From NCBI GenBank assembly GCA_038502055.1, contig JAXRKN010000045.1, positions 5,602,501 to 5,666,500 of the forward strand: a stretch of DNA of 64,000 nucleotides, written 5' to 3'. Positions 1 through 13,000 of this stretch are shown here, piece by piece; positions within the stretch are counted from its first letter, which is position 1; each line of letters begins with the position of its first letter. The translations under genes were made by a program, and so were the position numbers. The notes beneath the pieces are model-generated. The model did no database searches, was not told where the DNA came from, and saw only the letters and a program-made list of their open reading frames with translations. This DNA comes from Tanytarsus gracilentus. Lineage: Eukaryota > Arthropoda > Insecta > Diptera > Chironomidae.

Positions 1-1467
1 TTGCCAGAAGAGGAGAAAAAAATTGGAATTGAAAGTTTGACTTTTTTGTATGCTCTCGCTCGTTTCTCGCTGAACGAAGCGTGTGTTCACTGCAAACAAA
101 TGGCTTGCATTAAAAGTTATGCGATTGTACATTGAAATATCAGAATAAATTCATCCCTTGGCGATAAAAAAAATGTAGAGCTTACTATGGAAAAATAAAA
201 AAAATTATGAGAAAAATTTGAAGACATTTGCTTTTGTGGTGGAGCGAAAATGTGATTTTTATGTTTTAGAAAATTTTCAGCTGAGACTGAGAAGTTAAAT
301 GCTCTCACCACCCATCGAGTCGCCTTCAATTTCTTCAAAACATAATTCACATCTTTTTATTTTATTAAAGCACTCAACTGAAATTCTAGACGCAACTCAA
401 AATTACCTCTCAAAAAATTCTCTCGAATTTCTCTGCAAAGTCATTAATTTTATTTTTCAATTTAAATGCATCCACTCCCCATTCATATTCATTTGCTCAT
501 TTTTAAAAACAACTGTCGACATTTTATCTCAGACTACCTCCACTCAGCACCGTTTGAATGAGAGATAGATGAACTTTTTTTTATATATTTAAGTATCAAG
601 TAATAAAAATTCATAATTTGTTTGTGTCGAGTTGAAATTTGTTTGTGGTTCTTCTTCATCATCCGACGCTTAGCGCTTCATCTTTTGATGTTCATTTTTC
701 ATGAAGATTTTTCTTGAGAATCTGAGATCATCAAATTAGTTCATTTATCTCGCCATCGTTTTCGCTCATAAAACTATTCGAGATTCATAAATTAGCTTTT
801 AGATTAAAAATATTCTCGAAACTCGGTTGATGCGTTTAGAGCGGCACTCGAAGAGTTCTTTTTTTTCGCTAGAATTCAATTTCTCTCATATTCTAATGAT
901 CCAATAAATTTTTATGCGTTTTTAAGAGAGCGAAGGTAAAAATTTGACTAAAACCAAGGAGAAGAATTTTAAATAATTTTGTAAATTTTTTCAAAAATAT
1001 TTAACCCTCTCTTGACCCAAATCGCATAATTTATCATATTTTGGTGTGCGCTCTTTTGAGTTATTGATATTTTTGCCTTCATCAGCTCTTCTTCAGTCTG
1101 TGAGTGAATAATTTTTTCATATACCGAAAAAGGCGGTAAAAATTTGCCTTTTCAGCAAGGTTCTTTCGACGCAGATATGTGCCTCAATATGACTCGTGTT
1201 GCTCTTATAAAAAATTGAATGTTTATGCTTAGACATGTCGAAGGAGCCGAGAGTGAAAAAACTTCCCCCTTTTTCATGGAAGCACAAACATTAATATTTT
1301 AATATCCATCTTTTCCTTTTATGTTTTTGGCAACATCGAAAGCATTTTTTCAGGTTGACTATATTTAAATTTTTTTGTCGTATTTCGACTTTCCTTCCAA
1401 TATACACAATTATGTCAGCCGTGTTTTTCGCGACTACTCAAGCAAAGCTAAATGTTTGTGTATATTT

Positions 1468-1580
1468 GAGGGGCAGTAAACTCTGGTGTGAGATTTGAAT
1501 TGATCCATTTAAATTTGATATTTTAATTTTTAAATAAAAATTAGAAAAAAATATTGACAACCAGAGTTCTCCACCCCTTG
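1468..1580. repeat. Short inverted-repeat (MITE-like) element, GGGG-TGGA family
   Basis: The left end reads GAGGGGCAGTAAACTCTGGT. The right end, reverse-complemented, reads CAAGGGGTGGAGAACTCTGG. The ends agree over roughly 20 bp with a few substitutions around an AT-rich core of about 75 bp. It belongs to the dispersed family also seen at 10084, 51732, 56675 and elsewhere. No transposase and no convincing target-site duplication. Confidence 0.55.
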
Positions 1581-2990
1581 TCTGCTTTCATATGCATGGC
1601 GCACACATATATCACCGAGCACTTTTTCTCTCTCTAAACTGCGGAGATATTTATGATTGTTGTTTCGTGAATATTTGAAAGCGAATGAGGAGAAAAAATA
1701 TTAGCAGCAAAAGCAACAAAAATTTATCGAACATGAAGCCAAGCGAAAGAAGAAGAACGAGAAGAATTTTTTATTTTTAGAAAATCATAGAAGAAGAAAA
1801 TTTTCGTGTTTCTCCATACCCGGATCATGTTGAACAGTTTTCTTCCTCGCTATGCTCGTCATATATTCAAAAAACCTCCATTGAAGACGATGACTTTGAA
1901 GCCGAGCACATACATACAACTTTTGTGGTTTTGCAACATCGCTGGAAAAGTTTTCTTGTGCGCCTTCGCCTCTTTATGAACTTTGAAGGAAAATGGAAAG
2001 AAAATTGAAGTAAACAGAAGTCTTTTTTCCACCTTTTAAATATTTCAAGTCGCAAACACGAGATGGAGAGATAAAAAGAAGTTGAAATTGACTTTGAAAT
2101 CTTTTTTAGACGTCTCGAAATTTTTTTCTTCCGAAACGCTTAAAGAGTGAAAACGCTTTCGAATGTCTTAAGTTCATCTTAAACTTTGTGAAAAGCCTCT
2201 TAGCATCACACAACGAATATATTCGCTACAACACCCTAAGCTCTTTAGAAATCTCATTCCTGGGAGTGAAAAATCTCAATTGGCAGTAAAATGGTTTCTC
2301 GTCGCTATTTTCAATTCTCTTCTTCTTTTTTTGCTAGGATAAATGTTCTTAAAAAAATAAAAAAAATTGTCTTCTCTATTTTTAAACGGTCGTTTTAAAT
2401 TTAAATTTCAAATGAGAGCGGTTACTAAAATTTTGTTGTACTAATAAAATTCATACACGAATATTCTTATTCTTATCCAAGAAATTGTCATTGATTTTGT
2501 ATTAGAATTTAAAAATCATGAATATTTTTTGTGAGAGTAAAAAAACATAGGAAAAAGGAAAGAAAAAACATTTTCCATGGAAGAATTTAAATCCAATTTA
2601 ATCTCTTTCCATAATACGTTTTTAAATTCTCTCCCGAGTGTCAAATGGCTTTTTATACACAAATAGTTTAACAACCTTAACTTCATACTCTCAATTCCCA
2701 CAGTGCTACAGATGTAAAGCATCGCTTGCGTACCAAATGGAAAAATTCTATAAAGAATAAACATTCGGCTCGCATCTCCTCCCGATGTGTTGATAGTTTC
2801 TTAATTGAATGTGAGCAGTCGGCTTCAGTGAGTTAATATTCTCGTCATTGACACCACACTCAACTTCCCTTCGTCTTATTCCGCTGCGTAATGTCTCTTT
2901 TGTGTATATTGCTGATGAGGGAATTTTTAATGTCACGTGTGAATCATTACATGAAAGACTCATTACATCTATAGGCTGTGATAATCCTTG

Positions 2991-3120
2991 CGAGGATGGG
3001 ACACTAAATTTTTAAAAATATTTTTAGTTTAAGAATTTTTAAATTTGAAAATATAACAAATTGGCTTCTAATAAAACTAAATTTATGAAATTTTTTCAAA
3101 AATTGAGTGTCCACTTCTCA
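2991..3120. repeat. Short inverted-repeat (MITE-like) element
   Basis: The left end CGAGGATGGGACACTAAATT pairs with a right end whose reverse complement is TGAGAAGTGGACACTCAATT. The shared core is G(A/G)TGG(G)ACACT. The interior is AT-rich with no coding capacity. Confidence 0.5.
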
Positions 3121-5190
3121 TAATTATTATTATTATCCACCCGCGCTTGTCAATAGTTTCTTTTTCTTCTCCCTTTTCATCTTCTCCGTTCATGTCGTTT
3201 GGGGTTATTATAAATTTGTAAACATAATTATATGTCTTCAGTGCCTCTAAATTCCATTCAAGTTAATTCTATACAACGCACATCATCATCATTGAATTTA
3301 TAAACAAAATTTCTTCTTCTTTGTTTATTTTAATGGCCTGACGATGGGAGCATGAGAGGAGAATGTTTGAAAATAAAATTATCAAAAACTCGATATAATA
3401 TTGAAAAAGGGCATTTGAAAGCGGTAACTGACTTGAATGACGATGAAGTGATGTGAACGTCGAATTTGAGATGAAAAGAAGAAAATTTAATAATAAATTA
3501 TGTAATTTCAAGCATCCGTTATTCATTTCCTCTAGAAATGTCGCTTTCAATAAGTTTAGTTTATAGTTGAAAATTGTAGAGTGCTGGATGGATGAAGGAA
3601 ATAACTCGAAGGCAGATAATTTAGCGAAAATCGATAAAAGAGGGTTGGAATATTTTTAAAGGTTTTTAAAAAATTAAAAAAAATATTTTAATGTTTTTTA
3701 AATTAAGGAATTTAACCGAAAATTCTAAAAAATATATCATTACCCAAAATCGAATTAATTTATTTTGAATTTAAGGATTTGAACCTTAAATTTTTCATTT
3801 TTATTTTTAAATTTTTCTAACTCTAACAGAATTAATGCTACCATCGCAAATTTAACGAAGTGATGATTATTTAAATTATCTCATGATCCTAATAAAAACT
3901 CAAACTTTATAGCTTCGAGAACTTCAATGTGTTGATACACTTTGACAAGTATTCATGGCAATGTAAATATTTAGGTCTTAATTGACTATAAATTTGCAAA
4001 TTTATATCCAACCGAGATAACAATAAATTTATTTAGTGAATATTCAAGTGAATTTCATCGGAAATAAATAACAATTTATGAAATTTATTCTCTAAATAAG
4101 CTTAAGCAACTCCTTGAATAGAGGATGAATGCTCTTTTTGCCTTTTGAATAAATAAATTAAAATTCAAATCAGTGTCGCTTTCATTAATTAGAAGCATAA
4201 CACTTTCATAGCTTTAAGAGGATCATAATTAGATTCTCAAAACACTTTTCATGTAATCGCGTTAATGTAAAATGATAATGGCATTGTTTACCGATGAACA
4301 TTTTCCGCTGAAATTTTATTCCAATTAGTTTTAACCAAATTGTGTGTTTTAGTTTTTGAGGCGGGGAATTTTACAACCACGTTTGTTTTATTTTGGGTGT
4401 GTCATAATTGATAAAATATTTTAAAATTTTAAAATTTTCTCAAAAAAAGCACAAAAGAAAAAGACTCGAGCAGAAGAATTAGGAAGGAAAACGTTTGCTC
4501 GAGCCACAATTATATTAAATATCTGTGAAAAAGATTCACAATGCGGTTTGAGGGCGGATTTAAACGAATCTTTATGCGGTTTTCAACGTTCAACTCTCGA
4601 AAAATTGAGTGCATGTCGTCATTGCACATTCAGTGTGCTCAACTCTTAACTGCATAATATTCAATTTAATTAAATTTCAGTTTGTCGGGTAGAGAGTGGA
4701 TTAATTGGTTATGCGGCTTATCAAATTATTTGCAATGATATAAAAAATTTAATACTGAATTCTTTTATATCTTCATGCATACATACAATGTAGGTATGCG
4801 AGACAATTCTTCAACGTTAATTACCCACAGAACATTTTCAGTGTCAAATTTATATCAATTTGATATCAATTTTTGATAGCAAATTTTTTGGGCAATTTCG
4901 TCGATATTTGGTCAAATTTTGCTATTAAATTTAACATGGATTTGATAGCAAATTTTGACATTAAATTTATATCAATTTAATAGCAAATTTTGATATGACT
5001 TTTTTTCTAAAAAAATTTTTTGTGTCAAATTTTGCTATCAATTTAATGTAAATTTGACGTCAAATTTCATTTTCCACTTTTGTGGAACACTTAATTTAAT
5101 TAAGTTTTTTGCTACATCAGGTCTGGGACTTGGTTGTTTTTTGCTCTGTAATGATAAAGGAATATTTTTTAGAAACTCAAACTTATTTTT

Positions 5191-5280
5191 GCTTACCCGC
5201 CGTTGCTAGGATTCGAACCGCTGTCTTCAAGAAGATGAATTTGTTAACACTCGCGCGCGTAAACATTGCGCTACCAAGCC
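5191..5280 (-). other. tRNA-like segment with pol III A/B boxes (pseudo-tRNA or SINE-like)
   Basis: Read on the minus strand, TAGCGCAATGT (5273-5263) fits the A-box consensus TRGYNNARNGG at ten of eleven positions, and GGTTCGAATCC (5219-5209) is a perfect B box. Box starts are 54 bp apart, as in tRNAs with a long variable arm. I could not pair a full acceptor stem or T stem, so I do not call a functional tRNA. It sits in the loop of element A. Confidence 0.5.
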
Positions 5281-5884
5281 TTTATTAAATTTAATTTCAC
5301 AATGGCTAAAGACTTATATAAGAAATCAAAAGTTTTTGTGAAAATTTAAGCAGATACTTATTAATTTCTTGATAATATCTTTTAGCTTTCAAAAAATAAT
5401 ATCCTCATTCTTATAATTTTGAACCAAACTTTATTTTTTTTCTCAGGTTTGTTAAAGATATTTAAATTTTGAAGTAATAATTATCTTTAAAATTTTATGA
5501 AAGGAACTAAAAATTTAAACTGAAATTTAAATTGTTTATTCTACTTTATGTTATTTTCGATGCTTATTTTAGGAACTTTTGAAAAAATTATCAGAAAATT
5601 AAGGAAAGCGACTTAAGCAAAAACGGAAACTGTTCAAAAAACTTTCAATAAAGAGCTTAGATAACAGAAAATTTTCAGATTAAAAATTTGATTGAATGAA
5701 GAAATTTACATCTTTTTGTGTTTACAAAGAGTGAAATATATTTTTTCTAAAAATTAAGTTGATTCAACATTTGAAAGGAAATTTTGTTGCACCGTTTTTT
5801 CCCAAATGCTTGATAATAAACTTTGAACCTTGATGTAATATTTTTTTTTTAAATTTTTGCAACACAACTTTGCATTGAATTTAA

Positions 5885-6430
5885 AAATAATATATTATAT
5901 CAAATTGACATCAAATTAATGTAAAAATTTGATATTAAACTTCTGGTCAAATTATTTTATATTAAATTGACATCAATTTAATATAAAAAATTTCTATTTA
6001 ATTTGTGGTCAAAAAATTTAATATTAAATTGATATCAAATTAATGTAAAAATTTAATAAAAAATTGTTGGTCAAAAAATTTAATATACAATTGATATCAA
6101 ATTAATGTAAAAATTTAATAAAAAATTGTTGGTCAAAAAATTTAATATACAATTGATATCAAATTAATGTAGAAATTTAATAAAAAATTTAATATAAAAT
6201 TGATATCAAATTAATGTAAAAATTTAATAAAAAATTTTTGGTCAAAAAATTTAATATAAAATTGATATCAAATTAATGTAAAAATTTAATATAAATTTTT
6301 TGGTAAAAAAAATTTATATTAAATTGATATCAAATTAATGTAAAAATTTGATATTGAAATTTTGGTCAAAAAATTTAATATCAAATTGATATCAAATTTG
6401 ATATTCAAAAAACATTAATTTAATATCAAA
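5885..6430 (+). repeat. 62-bp minisatellite inside element A
   Basis: The phrase GGTCAAAAAATTTAATAT recurs at 6007, 6069 and 6131 with an exact 62-bp spacing, with further diverged copies on both sides. Each unit contains ATTGATATCAAATTAATGTA. The array is almost entirely A+T and has no coding capacity. It forms most of the right arm of the foldback element. Confidence 0.8.
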
Positions 6431-6611
6431 TAAAATATTTTTTTATTTGCTATTAAATTGACATCAAATTTGACGTTAAATTTGACATTAAATTTTTTTT
6501 GTTGATATCAAATTCATGTAAATTTAATATCAATTTGATGTCAAAAAATTTTTTTGACAAGGATTTAACGTCAAATTGATATCAATTCAACCAAAAATTG
6601 TTCTATGGGTA

Positions 6612-9600
6612 TAATGAAATTTTTATTATTCCGAAATCTGATATCATTTTATTAATAAAAAATTTTTGAGTTAATTTGTGATTGTGGAAAAAAATTATGC
6701 GAGCACATAAAATTTGCGGATATTCGCAAGGAACATAATCAATTTATATTCATTATGCCAAACAACGTTTTTACGATTATAAACATTACCATAAAGCAAT
6801 TTGATTTTGTTCTCTTTTGTGTAATTCAAATAAAAAAACATACTTTGTTGTTTGAGGTTTTTATGACGTGTGAATCATCCCCGATATTGATATGGTTAAA
6901 AATTTATGGGAGGGTTTCGAAATCATCCCTTCTGTTTTTATTGAAAATTGATATTCGATATTATAAAACACTCGGGTCAATGCATCATCGACTTTATTTT
7001 ATGCTGATTATTACCTGATAAAGGCCAATCATTTTTATTTAAGTGAGGTATTGATCGACTCGTGTGGGATTTAATCAATTTTTTAAGAGGGTTATAAAAA
7101 ATATTTTTTTTGTTCCAATTTTTTTTATAAATAATTTTACAAATTTTCGTCTGTTTAGTCATCTTCAGAATTTTTTTTCGTATTTCCCAAAACATCAAGA
7201 AGAGCAGCAAATATTTGTCATAAAGCATGTGGGTGGCATTCAGTGCGCTACATATTCGTTAGAAAAAAATGTTCGTCATCCCATTTGGAAAATACTTTTA
7301 ACTATATTTATTCATCATCGTCACATAAATAACATTCTCTAGCATGCGAAAAATGTATATATTTTTTTCTGAAATTGTATATATGTGGCGCGGTTCGAGA
7401 GAACATCAAAAAGTTCTGCGTGTCACATGTTCATCATCTTCGTTTTATATTTCGTATTTTCTTGGAGCCGTTCCAGAAAAAAATTAGAGAAAAAATTGAC
7501 AGCAAATTCTTTCATCATCACTTAAAAGTGAGGGGGAACTGAGAAAAAATGTCCGAGGGTTGGAAACTTTACGCAAAATTTTAAAAATAATTTCAATCTG
7601 ATTTTATTTTTTAAAATTTTTATACCCAAAGTAATTAATAAAAATCAAAGCTTTCACCCCTTGAACTTCCTCAATACAAATTTCGCCATTCATAATTAAG
7701 TCATGTAGGATGAGGATTAAATTCCAATTATTTATTTTTCTATTCCTTGATATCCACTTGAACGGACTTTTTGCTTCAATATATGTGATTTTGTTGTCTC
7801 AACTCACTCTACATGTCATCTTAAATACATCAAAAAAATATTGTCATTCATTTCACTGTCAAAACAAATATCTTCATACTGTGTTATTCAACTTGCATAC
7901 AAACACGCCACACATGTCATCAACATTGTCACTCGTGCACTTGAGAACGTTTTTTTTGGAAATGAGCTGTGAGCAAGAGAAAAAGCCATAAAAAGTTCTT
8001 GGATCGTAATTAATATTCACATGCTGTTCCTGCTTCGTCTTTTGTCTTTTGTTGTGAGAGCGACACCAGTCGAGGGAAACTACTTAAGAAACTAACTTTA
8101 TTTTATGTGCGCTTACATTGAACTCTTTCATTACGAAGAAAATCCTCAACTAAAGTCAGATAGGGGTTTAGAAAATTAATGTGCATGGAAGTTAGGGGTG
8201 GATACTCTATTTTTGTAAAATAATTAAAAATATATTTGAGGGATGGACACTCGAGGTTAAATATTTTCCATACATGTCAGGCGTGGACACTCAAGTATTA
8301 AATTCATCTTTACGAGCTAAACTAAAGCTCTGTCAGATTAGATGCCAAAATTTAATGGCACATGAAGAGAAATTTAGCACCTTTGAGAGCTTTTTCATGC
8401 TTTCACAAGCCGTTAAAAGCCACAGAGTAATTTTACTGTAAACATTAAGAGATTTTCCATTAAGCAGGAATAAAAATATTCAATTTAACCCGATATGTTA
8501 TTACAATCCGCCGCCACCACTAGAGCACTCAACGGCTCTAATGGTTGGACAGCAAAAAAAGAAGAGGCGAAGGACTATGTGAGTGGATTCAGTGGAGCTT
8601 GATAATTGAATCAAATCCACATCTACATGCTGCTCTCTTCCTCATTCTAGTGAAATAGTAATATTTTCCTCTTCCACATCACTTACTTTGATGATGCGAT
8701 GCTAGTTATGTGATATGGCCAGAGAGTGGATTCTGTGTAGGTGTTCAATTTGGTGGAGGATTTTTTGCGTATCTTGTGTTAACGAGTTGGACTTTATGGG
8801 ATTGCTGACGATAATTAGATTTTTTTGGTCATTAATGGGACTTTTGGAGAGGATGAATTGCTAGTGAAAGCTTCTGATGGGATATAATTAAAATCCATTG
8901 AGAAGTGTAATTATTTTTTGGATGATGAACATCACGAAGAAAAAAGGTTTCGGTTGATTTAAAGAGGAATCCATTAACCTTTATTAAAATTTAATTAAAA
9001 CTGAAATTTTTAAAACATGCGAAAAAATATTTAAATTATGACGTCAATCATAAAAAATTTTCAACCGCCATCACAAAATCCTCAATCAACCCTCGCACAA
9101 TTTTATTATTCATTTCCAATTGTTCGTCAATAAAATTTCAAAGTCATGAAAATTCTAGAAATAATAAAAAGAGCCTCGAAAAGCCGGAAAAAATCTCAAC
9201 TCTTCAGCATCAGATTTTTTTCCTCAATCAGTAAAAAGAAGAAAAATTAAATTAAAAAACTTTTTGTTGATTTCATTGCGCCGCAAGTTGCGTAGGAAAA
9301 TCAAAAAGTTCTTAAGTTTTTCAAATAAAAATCCTTTGTTATCTCACAGGAACCTTAAGAAAAAAGGACAAGTAAAATTTTTAACATTTTTTGTGTGTTT
9401 TTTGATTTTCTAAATGGATTCTTTTTTTCTCGTTCCAGACTAAAAGACATTCAACGAATTTTCAGTCCGTTTAAAAGGAGGTAAAAAAACCCGGAAGGGT
9501 TCGCAAACAGTTGGCTGAATGTGAATAATAATAAGAAGACGAAATTCGAAAAGTGATTTCATTTAGGACTAAAGTTCTTGTTTGTGCGTAAGGTAAAGAA

Positions 9601-9864
9601 AAAAAGGGAAAAGAAAGAAATTAATTGAATGCTTTTTAACCCTTGACTGAATTTACTGAATGAAAAAAACACAATTTCTTTTATCGTTAAGTGAATAGTG
9701 AGAGAGCATTAATTAAACATCGAGTGTGTACACGAATGATTAAATAACATATCAGAATAAATTATGCAAAGAGTTTTTCCATGTTGAAAGATAATTAAAT
9801 CATGTGAATAAAGACAACCCAAATAAATCTGATTAAAATCAAACAAGTCAGAGTGGAAGAAACA
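6612..9864. other. Noncoding DNA upstream of exon 1
   Basis: AT-rich, with scattered ORFs under 95 codons that show no recognisable motif. Three same-orientation half-ends of the GGGGTGGACACT repeat family occur between 8169 and 8300 (cores GGGGTGGATACTC, GGATGGACACTCG and GCGTGGACACTCA) without matching right ends. The 5' UTR of the Side-family gene should end at 9864. Confidence 0.45.
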
Positions 9865-10036
9865 ATGACTCACGTAATTTGGAAATACTCCTTTCATCAT
9901 CACCACCGGCACAAGTGCAAGAGTCATAACAGGACGTTATTTAGCCATAAAGAAATTCTTCTAGTGTTTGCACTAATTGGCATCTTCATCATCCCTCGCA
10001 CTGGATGCGATGACACCGAGAATTTTCAGAAGAACA
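9865..10036 (+). CDS. Side-family exon 1: start codon and signal peptide
   Basis: ATG at 9865 has A at -3 and opens 57 codons plus one base, ending at a strong GTGAGT donor (10037). The first 30 residues are polar and basic, including a HHHH run. A hydrophobic stretch (ILLVFALIGIFII, residues 31-43) follows, then PRTGC and an acidic DDTE segment, as expected for a signal peptide with a long n-region. The phase-1 end (single A) joins exon 2, which begins TT, giving an Ile codon. The frame is open upstream to a GTG at 9853, but ATG 9865 is the only Met codon in the exon. The link to exon 2 spans 33.5 kb and rests on phase and domain logic. A 5' UTR exon boundary is not visible. Confidence 0.75.
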
Positions 10037-13000
10037 GTGAGTAGATCAATCTCAATTATTTTATGGTGAAACAATGTCATTTACAAGGGGTGGGACATTC
10101 CATCCTATAATTATAAATTTACTTAAATTTAACTGAAATTTCAATTTTTTTTATTTTTGAGTGTCCACCCCTTGATATACAATGAAAAATATTTATCTTC
10201 TCCTACACCAAAAATGTTGCTATACGGTTTGTAATCCAAGTTCATCTTTGTTAATTATTAAAGTGTACATGGAAAATTATTAAAATGACGAGAATGAGGG
10301 TAGGTCAGTGTGGATGATTATAATGTACACATTTTAGCAGAGAAGGTTGATGAAAAATTATTTGAAAAATTGCAAGCTATTTTTTAAATAAATCCATGAT
10401 TCTTAATTAGTGACTATAATTTAATGGACTTTTATAATTTTCTATTATGGTTGGGAGAAAATATAATAAAGTCTGTCGGAGGAACTATGATGGATTTTAA
10501 TTACATTTCATTGTTTTTCATTCTCGGTATTAATTTTTTATTAAATTTATGGGTACTACTTTAATAGAGTGAAGAAAGAATTTAAATTTAAGGTGTGGCA
10601 ATTTTTTTTTTAAAAAACCCAAAAATATTATTTTTAAATCTCATTAAAGAAATTTTCAACCCTCAAAACTCTTTAAACCCTCACAGCAAAAAATATCTTT
10701 CGAAACTTCTAATTTTCTTCTTCCCTCTTCCACCCCATTACTCACAACCGCAATCATCATCTCAAGTCACGCAATAATGAATCAATTTCTTCTTCTTCTA
10801 AACCATAAAAATATTTTCCCATGGAAATTTGCCAAAATAATTTAAAAATGCGGAATCTCGGAGAAAAAAAATTAAATCTGATTTTTTTATTTGACTCAGA
10901 GGAGCTTGAAAATGAGCCTCGAACAAAGTTCAACTTTCTCACCAAGGCCAAAAAGACATTACAAATATTTTCATGTTCGCTTTCTCCCAAAAGTGGCGAC
11001 CACACTCATCGCACGATTCTTTTTCTGGTTTGCAATTTGTGAACACGAAAAAGGCCACAAAGAGAAAAATAATGGCGGGGTAGCAAAGTTTCTAAATTTC
11101 TTGTAATTATTTATAGAGAGCGCGAGTCTGATGAACGTTTATGTCTATTATTATGAGAATATCCATCTTTTAAAAAATGCATAATTAAAAATAAGGGATG
11201 AACACTTGAGCTTAGCAAAAATATTGAAAATTAAATTTTGTGTTTAATTAAACTTTTAGTCCCAGGATCTTTAAAGGATGCAAAATAATTTTCTTCTTTT
11301 TGTCCCTTCGCGAACGAGATATGAAAATTTCTTCTGTTCTTATTGCGATTATGGGAATTAAATTGTCTAAATTATTAAAATCTTGTTTGCGCGAGAAAAC
11401 TTTTCAATGTGGCCTCGGAGAGAGAGCGGTCGGGATAGACATTAGCTATTGTTCGTGTGAGATAAGAAGTAGCAACAGAAGGGACGATTTTAATCACAAG
11501 ATGAATGGCACTTGGCACTTTTTTCTCAGTCTAAACAAAACAGCTTGAGGAGAGAGATAGAAAAAAGGGCGCACACTGAGAGATTTCGTAACGCAACAGG
11601 TCTCGATCAGCTTTTTTCAATCCATTTTATGCCACTTACACTGCAGAAGTTTACACAACGATGAAAAATGACTTATTGATTTAACCTTCACATAAGGAAG
11701 TTGATCAAAAAAATTACATTAGCGATAGATGAAGAGGAAATTTTTTGTTTTTCTTAGGAAATGGATTTTGTTGGAGATTTTGACATTTTTAACTTTAAAA
11801 AACTAAAATATAATAATTTAAAAGAGTTTAAATAAAATTTCAATAAAATTCTGAATTTTTTGATGCACGTGGAAAATTTTCTGTAATTTCCCATTAAAAA
11901 ACTCGCATGTCTGCCACCCACACAACCTTCAACCGCCCTTGAGAATATGATGCGAAGTAAAAAAGTTCAAAAGCCATCATTTCATGATTTTACCTTCCAT
12001 CATTCCACTGATCGGAGGATGAGAGCATAAACGATAACATTATTTTCGCCATATTATTAATATTTAATTTTCCAAGACTCTCGAACGATGTGAAACGATA
12101 TGTTTACATTTCGCATCAAATATTAAAGCTGAACGGAAGGAAGGTTTCTTTCTTTTTTCCATTTCATGTATGAGAAAAAAATGTTTTCATTGGATTTAAA
12201 AGAGAAATTTTTCAATCTTTTTTTTTATCTCAAATTCTTGATGAGATTTTTGAGGTCAAGGGAAATGAAATTTTTTTGTTATTGCATTTTTGACAAACTT
12301 TCAAACGAAATTACACGGAGTAAAATTTTTGTAAAAATATTTAATAAATTTCATCCATAGAGAGAAATTATTTACTTTCAATATTGTAGCATGAAGAATA
12401 AAATAAATGAATGTCATGTTGTGAATAAAAATATTTCTTTATTAAATGTGAATAATTTTTCTGATGAATCAAATAAAAAGTTGAAAAGATAAATAAAGTT
12501 GGAAAATTTTATTTTGTCAAAGTTTTGAGTAAAGTAAATTTTTTGAATAAAACCGTTTAAAAATTTCTAAAAAATTTTATTGATCGAAAATATTTTTGAA
12601 TAAGTGATTAATGAAAATCATCAAAATGTTTCAATTCTTCATCAACATCTCAAAAATGTTGCTAAAATTTAATTTAATTCAAAATCATCTAATAAAAATT
12701 TACCTTCCTAGAATTTCACGCAAACATTTCTCATCGCTTATAATTTGATTTCTCAAATTTTCTAAGTCATTGCACATTTTACTCGTTTCAATTCATTTCT
12801 CATTGATTTTGCAGAGGAAATATTTTTTTTCTCGAGGTAGATAGTTGAATTAATGAGATGCGAAAAATTGAAAATGCGAAAAGGGGAAAAACTCTCAAAG
12901 TCATGTTGGCGCGATTGAAATTATGGTTGTGAAATTTTTGTCAACATAAATTGTTGAACATTCCCGCGAAAAATATTATGAATTTATATTGCTGATAATG

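Larger units (their letters stand above)
1..4821. other. Upstream noncoding DNA, no gene recognised
   Basis: AT-rich sequence with only short unsupported ORFs (longest 93 codons). Two small inverted-repeat elements are listed separately at 1468-1580 and 2991-3120. The promoter and any 5' UTR exon of the Side-family gene may lie here or further on, but no specific core-promoter motif can be assigned with confidence. Confidence 0.5.
4822..6611. mobile_element. Foldback-type element A with tandem-repeat arms and tRNA-like loop
   Basis: The left terminus TACCCACAGAACATTTT and the right terminus (reverse complement TACCCATAGAACAATTTT) form inverted ends. TAAT occurs directly outside both ends (4818-4821 and 6612-6615), consistent with a target-site duplication; a TA-only duplication inside these bases is equally possible. 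The left arm (to about 5090) and right arm (about 5885-6611) are made of degenerate (T)TTGATATCAAATT-type repeats in opposing orientation. The roughly 800-bp loop is not repetitive and carries a tRNA-like stretch at 5196-5280. No transposase ORF, so it is presumably nonautonomous. The terminal CCC and TA flank loosely suggest a TA-targeting DNA transposon, but the superfamily is unresolved. Confidence 0.7.

Noticed and set aside
8169..8300. Three same-orientation GGGGTGGACACT half-ends as a complete MITE or regulatory array
   Set aside because: No matching right ends are found nearby and spacing is irregular, so I cannot define an element or a functional array.
9853..9864. GTG four codons upstream as start of the signal-peptide exon
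   Set aside because: Eukaryotic initiation at GTG is unlikely here. The ATG at 9865 has a good context (A at -3).
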